A stretch of 64,000 nucleotides of DNA from Phocoena phocoena (lineage: Eukaryota > Chordata > Mammalia > Artiodactyla > Phocoenidae). Position numbers and translations under genes: made by a program. Of this stretch, positions 59,041-64,000 are shown in pieces. The stretch is taken from contig NC_089232.1 of assembly GCF_963924675.1 (NCBI RefSeq), forward strand, positions 42,014,022 through 42,078,021. The letters run 5' to 3'. A model generated the notes under the pieces. The model searched no databases. It was given only the letters and a program-made list of their open reading frames with translations, and was not told the origin of the DNA. How positions within the stretch are numbered: position 1 is the first letter of the stretch; each line of letters starts with the position of its first letter.

Positions 59041-60920
59041 AATATCGTAACTATCTGTGGAAAATTAAGTCACCACAGTGAATATGATGTTAGTTTTTAA
59101 GACATATAATGTAAAGTTCTTACATAACATTCCTTTTTGCCTTTTTTTAAGGAATATATCATGAAATCTGAAAAAAATATTCAGAAATGGATTTGGAATC
59201 ATAAGTCAGTATAGATTATTTATGAACTCCTCAATTTCTACTCAGGTTTTTATGGTATTTCTCATAAATTATTATCTTTTAATGTGTTGAGTCTCCATTT
59301 AGGCTTTGTCTATGAGACTGTGTGCTAAACATCTGCAAATAAAATAACATATCTAATTAAGTCACTACCATGACCAAAAACTAATCTATCAAATCAACTC
59401 TTTGGTATCATATAACAACAACAAAGTGAAACAAAGAAAAACAAACATACACATAAGCAATCCCCCAAGGCAAGCCAAGACAAAAACTTACCACATCAAT
59501 AATTTACTTTTCACTTGTCAACAAGTTGCTTTGATAGGGTATAGAAGACAGAGACTTATGACAAAGAATACATCTTGGATTTGATTTTACCAAAATGTTG
59601 CATGAGGGTTACAACTAAATGGGTTTTGTTTTATTTCACATGCAAAAAATCTCTTTCCAAGAGCTTTGTGAGATATGTGAATTATTTCAGGCCCGTATGA
59701 TACCACTTGGTGCACCAGAGCAGTTTAACCCACCTCTTTCACTTGTATGAACCAATACCAAGAGAGAGTAGAAACACTGAAAGCCTGTAGTATAAACTGC
59801 AAAGCCCCTAATGACTGAGAGTATGGTGGTAATTGTCTTCTGACCATGTGACCATGTAAGCTATTCAGTGAAAAATGTGAAATAACAGATGTTCCCGTAA
59901 TGTCCTCTGATTACTGGAACTTACAGCTCACTAAGGGAAATATCAAGCCCTTTATATATGTATATTATTATTTTTGTAAACGAGAAAGGTAAGAGAGCAC
60001 ACTTTCAAAGTTGACTTTATGATACTTTTTGGATTATAAAAAAATTGACTACTAAAAAACCTACTTTTAATGTTTTCTTTTTAAGAATTAAGTACCACAC
60101 TTAAAACTTAAAGGTTTTTGTATGTTATGATTTGATTAGCATTTTAGAATAAGGATGCAGTCTGAAAAGAAAATATTTTGCTCTAAGTTTACCTTTATTA
60201 TTGTACTTATGGGGAAAGAAGCTTATTAAAGGAAATATTCTGAAAATAGCATGTGAATATAGGCACAGCTGATAAATAAAACAAAATTTTATTTAAGCCA
60301 TTATTAAAATATTTAAACATGCATTGGTGCTTAAGGTATAATGTTGCTAGTAGAGTCTTAAGGTTGTTTGCTGCTGAGAAACTGGGTGCTGATTTTATTT
60401 TCAAGAGATTTTTTTTTTTTTTTATAAATATCTCATAGCATCACAAGAAATAATAGCTCAGCATCTATCTCTTCGGCTGCAAATACCTTTTCAGTTCATT
60501 CATCTCCTTCATGTGTTCTGAGCTGCTAGATTCAGACCTGGGGAAAAATATTTTTCTCTTTTTCTGCAGTATTTCTTGCTTTGTTTTAGTTACCTCAATA
60601 ACTCTTTCCCTTTGTTCTACTTTGGAAGGCACAGCCATTAAAGAAGTTCACAACTTATATTTTCTGTCTGAGGCTCAGAAAAGTTTCTCAGCATTTTCTC
60701 AAAGGCACATGGGTAACCTTATCACTTATGAAATTCAGGCATAAACTCCTTAATGTTTTGGCTAAAAATAAGTACCTGATTCCTTTCCCATTGCTCAACA
60801 ACATTCTGGGTAACAATGCTGGGTACAGAGAATCATGTAAAATAGAATTATAATTAAAATATTTGTTCTGGCTCATTCTATTGATACTCTCTTTTTTTCC
60901 CCTTTTAAGAGATATTAAAT
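59041..60920. other. Unique AT-rich non-coding DNA
   Basis: No gene or repeat is recognised. A poly-T run lies at about 60,409-60,423. Confidence 0.45.
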
Positions 60921-60931
60921 GCTTTCTTTTT

Positions 60932-63490
60932 CAAAATTAAAAATCAGTAATTTTAATATTAAAACTGCTAATTTAAAAAAAAGACAGGAAAAACCCCAAG
61001 GTACAATCTATAGGGAAACCCATTCTGCCCACCTGCCCACCCCCAGCCCAGTTTTAAAATGACTGTCCAGGGCTTCCCTGGTGGCGCAGTGGTTGAGAAT
61101 CCGCCTGCCGATGCAGGGGAGACGGGTTCGTGCCCCGGCCCGGAAAGATCCCACATGCCGTGGAGCGGCTGGGCCCGTGAGCCATGGGTGCTGAGCCTGC
61201 GCGTCCAGAGCCTGTGCTCCGCAACGGGAGAGGCCGCAATAGTGAGAGGCCCGTGTAACGCAAAAAAAAAAAAAAAAAAAAAAGACTGTCCAGCCCAGCA
61301 CGGACATTAGAAAAATTCTTTCTGCAAAGGGAGTGGAAAAGGACGGTGTGTGGAGTGGGAGGTAGCTTGGGATGCCTTGGCACCTGGGGTCCAGGGTAGC
61401 CACCTACCTGTAGGAAGGGTCAATCTGAATCTGCCCCAGAGGCTCTGGGCCAAGTCCAGGCCCACAACCTGGGGTCAGGGTTGGCAGGTCCCACTGGAGC
61501 CAGCAGGTTAGCAGGTGTGGGTCCATGTGAAAGACCAAGAAGGGGTTGGGGTCCTGGGTTTCAGCTGCCAGCAGGGCAGGTAGGAGGTGGTCAGGTAGTT
61601 CTAGCCTTCCTCAGTTGATCAGGACGGCCCAGGCTCAAGCTCTGTCTTCTGCCAGCGTCCTCCCATTCTTCTCAGATTCCTCTACAGGGCCCAGGAAATC
61701 CTTCACGTCCTCCACCGTGACGTCCCCTGTCGTTCCAGCGTAGTGTCGTCACTGGTGGTCGAGTTGGCGGACATGGGTGAGAACACGCTTCCATCGCTGC
61801 TCCGTGGAGCCAAGACGATGCCCACGGTCCTGTTAGCCTGTCTCAGCTTTGGCAACTCTGGGAGCCTGCATCTGGCACCGGTGGCATCGCGGGGGCCAGC
61901 TAATGTCCAGAGAGCCGGGGCTCTGTGACGTTCTGGACGCTTACTGAGAAGCGTTCAAGCTCCCATGGAGAAATCAGGTAAAAACTGGCTGTGGCACCTG
62001 AAGACATAGGAGGTGACGCGGCTGTGTCCCCCTTCCGGCTACAGGAGTAGTACACCTGGGGTCGCAGGCCAGGCACCGAGAAGACGTGGGCATTGCCCAG
62101 GCTGGGGAGGCAGACCAGGCACGTCTTGGCATAGTCCTCTCAGGCCACGCTGGCAAGTGTAGCCAGTGCCACCTTGTGCACGGGACAGCCCTCGTGGGCC
62201 ATCGGCCTGAACTTTGTCTTGGCGCTTTCCTTGGGCAGCGTGAACTCCTTGAACGGCCCCGCCCACCCGGTGAGCACGGCGCCCGCCCTACAAGTCCTGC
62301 GCCTGCGCCAGAACCCACGCGGCCTCGTCATAGGTCAGGCTAGGGGCGTTTGCGTGCGTCCTACGCTGGGAGTGCCGACACGAGCCCGCGGGGCGTCAGC
62401 CGCTCCTCTGAGACCTTCCGGCGGCTCCCGCAGCTTCCTGACGCCTGCATGGCTGGAGCGTTTCAAACACGGAGTCCGAGTTGGTGTGTGGCTGCATCTC
62501 AAGGAATATGCCAGCAAAGTATCATAGAAGTGCACAGCGCCCGGGAGGGAGTCCTCGGCTGACCGGGGCTGATGCAGAGTTGCAGTGGCATCATCCCCAG
62601 GTCGTGGGGGCAGGCCTGCTCCGCCAGCAGCGTGTTGGCTTTCTGAAACTTGCTGTTGGTATTAGCATGCTACTTCTTGCCTGAGACTCAGCTCTTCCGC
62701 ATGCGCCCGAAAGACCACGGCAATTTTGTAAGCAACTTCACCTGGGATAGCGTCCTCTCCATGGCCTGGGAGTCGTTGGGGTGAAGAGTTCACTTGGCCG
62801 GACCAGGGCTCTTGCACGGGTAGTCAAAGAGGCCAAAGCCATGACTTATGCCAAAAGCCACAGGCTGCACTCGGCGTGCTGCGAGACGGCAGGGATGGCA
62901 TCGGGTGACAGCACTGAACCAGCACATGGGCTAGAAGCCGGAGGCCAGGGCAGCGGCCCAGGCGCAGGATCAGCTGCCCACGGTCCTTCCACGTGAAGCC
63001 CTCGCGGTCCTGGAGGGGGTCTGCCTGCTTCTAAGGCACGTTGATTAGCTCCAGCACCAGCACCTGGCCTGCAGTGCCGGCCATCAGCAGCTGGGCTGTG
63101 TACTTGCAGAACGCCAACTTCTTTCTGCACGCTGAGCAGAGGATCGTCGCTGCAGTGTTAGAAGCAGCCAATCTTAAGGAAGGGCGGCCAGTCGTCTACT
63201 GTGGCTTAGGCCAGGTTGTTGGCATGCGTGCTGTCCGTCTGGAAGAGGCCAGCAGTGCTCAACTTGCCGGATGGTTGGGGCGCCACAGCGGAGGCATCCC
63301 AGAACCACACGATGCTGTCCTCATGGCCAGTCAGCAGCAGCCCTTGCTGCGATGGCTACGGACTAGGTTCTGATTCCAGTGATGGGCCAGCTCGTGGTGC
63401 AGGAGGCTGGCTGGGAGCTCTGCAGCTCGCTAGCGCTCACGATGCGGGCCCACAGCTTGTCTGGGACATTGGCGACATGGGCTGAACAGG
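60932..63490 (-). pseudogene. LLGL2P: LLGL2 processed pseudogene, 5'-truncated, with 3' UTR
   Basis: The parent LLGL2 is an Lgl-family WD40 protein that helps set basolateral polarity with PAR/aPKC. Reading the minus strand, recognisable pieces appear in parent order: VANVPDKLWARIVSASE (about 63,475), LTGHEDSIVWFWDAS (about 63,332-63,288), DDWPPFLKIGCF (about 63,190), a poorly kept middle, AEQACPHDLGM (about 62,620), FKEFTLPKESAKTKF (about 62,255-62,212), VFSVPGLRPQVYYS (about 62,080), and GDVTVEDVKDFLG (61,728-61,690), ending at a stop at 61,611-61,613. Known introns of the multi-exon parent are absent. Roughly the first 400 codons are missing. Frames shift repeatedly and stops interrupt it, so no protein is made; some sequence upstream of the FTLP motif seems deleted. 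Below 61,610 lies the 3' UTR, with a minus-strand ATTAAA at 60,957-60,952 and a remnant A tail at 60,931-60,922. GC content is far above that of the neighbours. Open frames on either strand here are relics. Confidence 0.9.
61071..61283 (+). mobile_element. CHR-type SINE inserted in LLGL2 pseudogene 3' UTR
   Basis: The A box TGGCGCAGTGG (61,082-61,092), B box GGTTCGTGCC (61,125-61,134), body end AGTGAGAGGCCCGTG and a pure A tail are present. A 10-bp duplication GACTGTCCAG lies at 61,061-61,070 and 61,284-61,293. Open frames on both strands here are artefacts. Confidence 0.96.
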
Positions 63491-63602
63491 TAAGAGTGGA
63501 CAGAAACTGTCTTAATATTGAACATATACAGGAGAATAATTTTTCTAGTCCTTAACCATACCATTTCACATCCAAACATGCTAGGCCACTCAATGAGGAG
63601 TT
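63491..63602. other. Short AT-rich flank between retrocopy and SINE
   Basis: Composition returns sharply to AT-rich here, marking the 5' truncation point of the retrocopy. Nothing else is seen. Confidence 0.5.
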
Positions 63603-63615
63603 GGGCGTATTCTTT

Positions 63616-63814
63616 TTTTTTTTTTTTTTTTTTCGGTATACGGGCCTCCACTGCTGTGGCCTCTCCCGTTGCGGAGCACAGGCTCTGGACGCGCAGGCTC
63701 AGCGGCCATGGCTCACGGGCCCAGCCGCTCCGTGGCATGTGGGATCCTCCCGGACCGGCGCACGAACCCGCGTCCCCTGCATCGGCAGGCGGACTGTCAA
63801 CCACTGCGCCACCA
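63616..63814 (-). mobile_element. CHR-type SINE (antisense) with 13-bp TSD
   Basis: Poly-T edge, GGCCTCTCCCGTTGCGGAGC, CGCAGGCTCAGCGGCCATGG, and the reverse-complemented head CACTGCGCCACCAG. The duplication GGGCGTATTCTTT is at 63,603-63,615 and 63,815-63,827. The usual first bases of the head (GGGCTTCC) are missing next to the duplication, so it is slightly 5'-truncated. Confidence 0.95.
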
Positions 63815-63827
63815 GGGCGTATTCTTT

Positions 63828-64000
63828 ATTTGAAACAGGCTAGGTATGAAGAAAGATGGAGGAATCAGAGTATTAAAGATGGATTCTACTCGAACTGTCT
63901 GTACTGCAACATCTCTTAGTTCATACCAACAATATTGTTATATCTACCACTTGCAATTTCTAAGTCATTTTCTCATTAAATTAGCGGTTGAGCAGGTGTA
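63828..64000. other. Non-coding flank
   Basis: Nothing is recognised up to the window edge. Confidence 0.4.

Noticed and set aside
61546..63485. Open frames on the plus strand over the GC-rich right end
   Set aside because: They are antisense to the LLGL2 retrocopy; the retained peptide similarity is on the minus strand.
63479..63500. Donor-like CAGGTAAGAG on the plus strand
   Set aside because: It is at the retrocopy truncation point and on the strand antisense to LLGL2; no exon is supported.
1..64000. CRISPR arrays, bacterial operons, phage or defence systems
   Set aside because: The DNA is mammalian: SINEs, L1 and MIR throughout, no dense ORFs, no regularly spaced repeats.
1..64000. tRNA, snRNA, 7SK, Y RNA or other functional small RNA genes
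   Set aside because: The only tRNA-like A and B boxes seen belong to CHR SINEs; no complete small RNA was recognised by eye.

Overview
This is a stretch of mammalian nuclear DNA, almost certainly from a cetacean (dolphin or whale). The main clue is eight copies, in both orientations, of a tRNA-derived SINE that opens with GGGCTTCCCTGGTGGCGCAG, carries pol III A and B boxes and ends in an A-rich tail. This is the CHR-type SINE of cetaceans, hippopotamuses and ruminants, in the form abundant in whales. An L1 of cetartiodactyl type and many older mammalian repeats (MIR, L2, CR1/L3, MaLR LTRs, a hAT-Charlie element) agree with this. Base composition is AT-rich, and I could not recognise one intact protein-coding gene. 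The window looks intergenic or deep-intronic.

Layout. Bases 1-2,180 hold AT/CA-rich DNA and a decayed antisense L1. From 2,180 to 15,467 there is mostly unique DNA with SINEs at 3,232 and 14,149, an L2 at 6,200, a long antisense L2 at 11,670 and a CA-rich block at 7,615. An essentially full-length L1 (about 6.06 kb, minus strand, 16-bp target-site duplication) occupies 15,484-21,541; its ORF1 and ORF2 are recognisable but broken. From 21,560 to 37,200 there are L1 3' ends, SINEs, two or three MaLR-type LTRs, a hAT element, microsatellites and striking palindromes near 27.3 and 27.9 kb. From 37,200 to 60,900 the DNA is mostly unique, with MIR and L2 relics. Two blocks (37.7-39.5 kb and 45.4-46.1 kb) have the look of conserved non-coding regulatory DNA. 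A 93-bp open segment at 46,758-46,850 sits between good splice-site consensus sequences.

The right end (about 60,930-63,490) is a sharp GC-rich island. It is a 5'-truncated, intronless processed pseudogene of LLGL2 (Lgl cell-polarity WD40 protein) on the minus strand, with frameshifts and stops; a SINE later inserted into its 3' UTR. The genes here do not work together: the coding-like sequence is retrotransposon or retrocopy debris. I found no evidence of a new multi-gene system. The most useful leads are the retrocopy, the full-length L1, the fold-back sequences, the candidate exon and the possible enhancer blocks. All repeat family names come from recognising sequence patterns, not from a database search.
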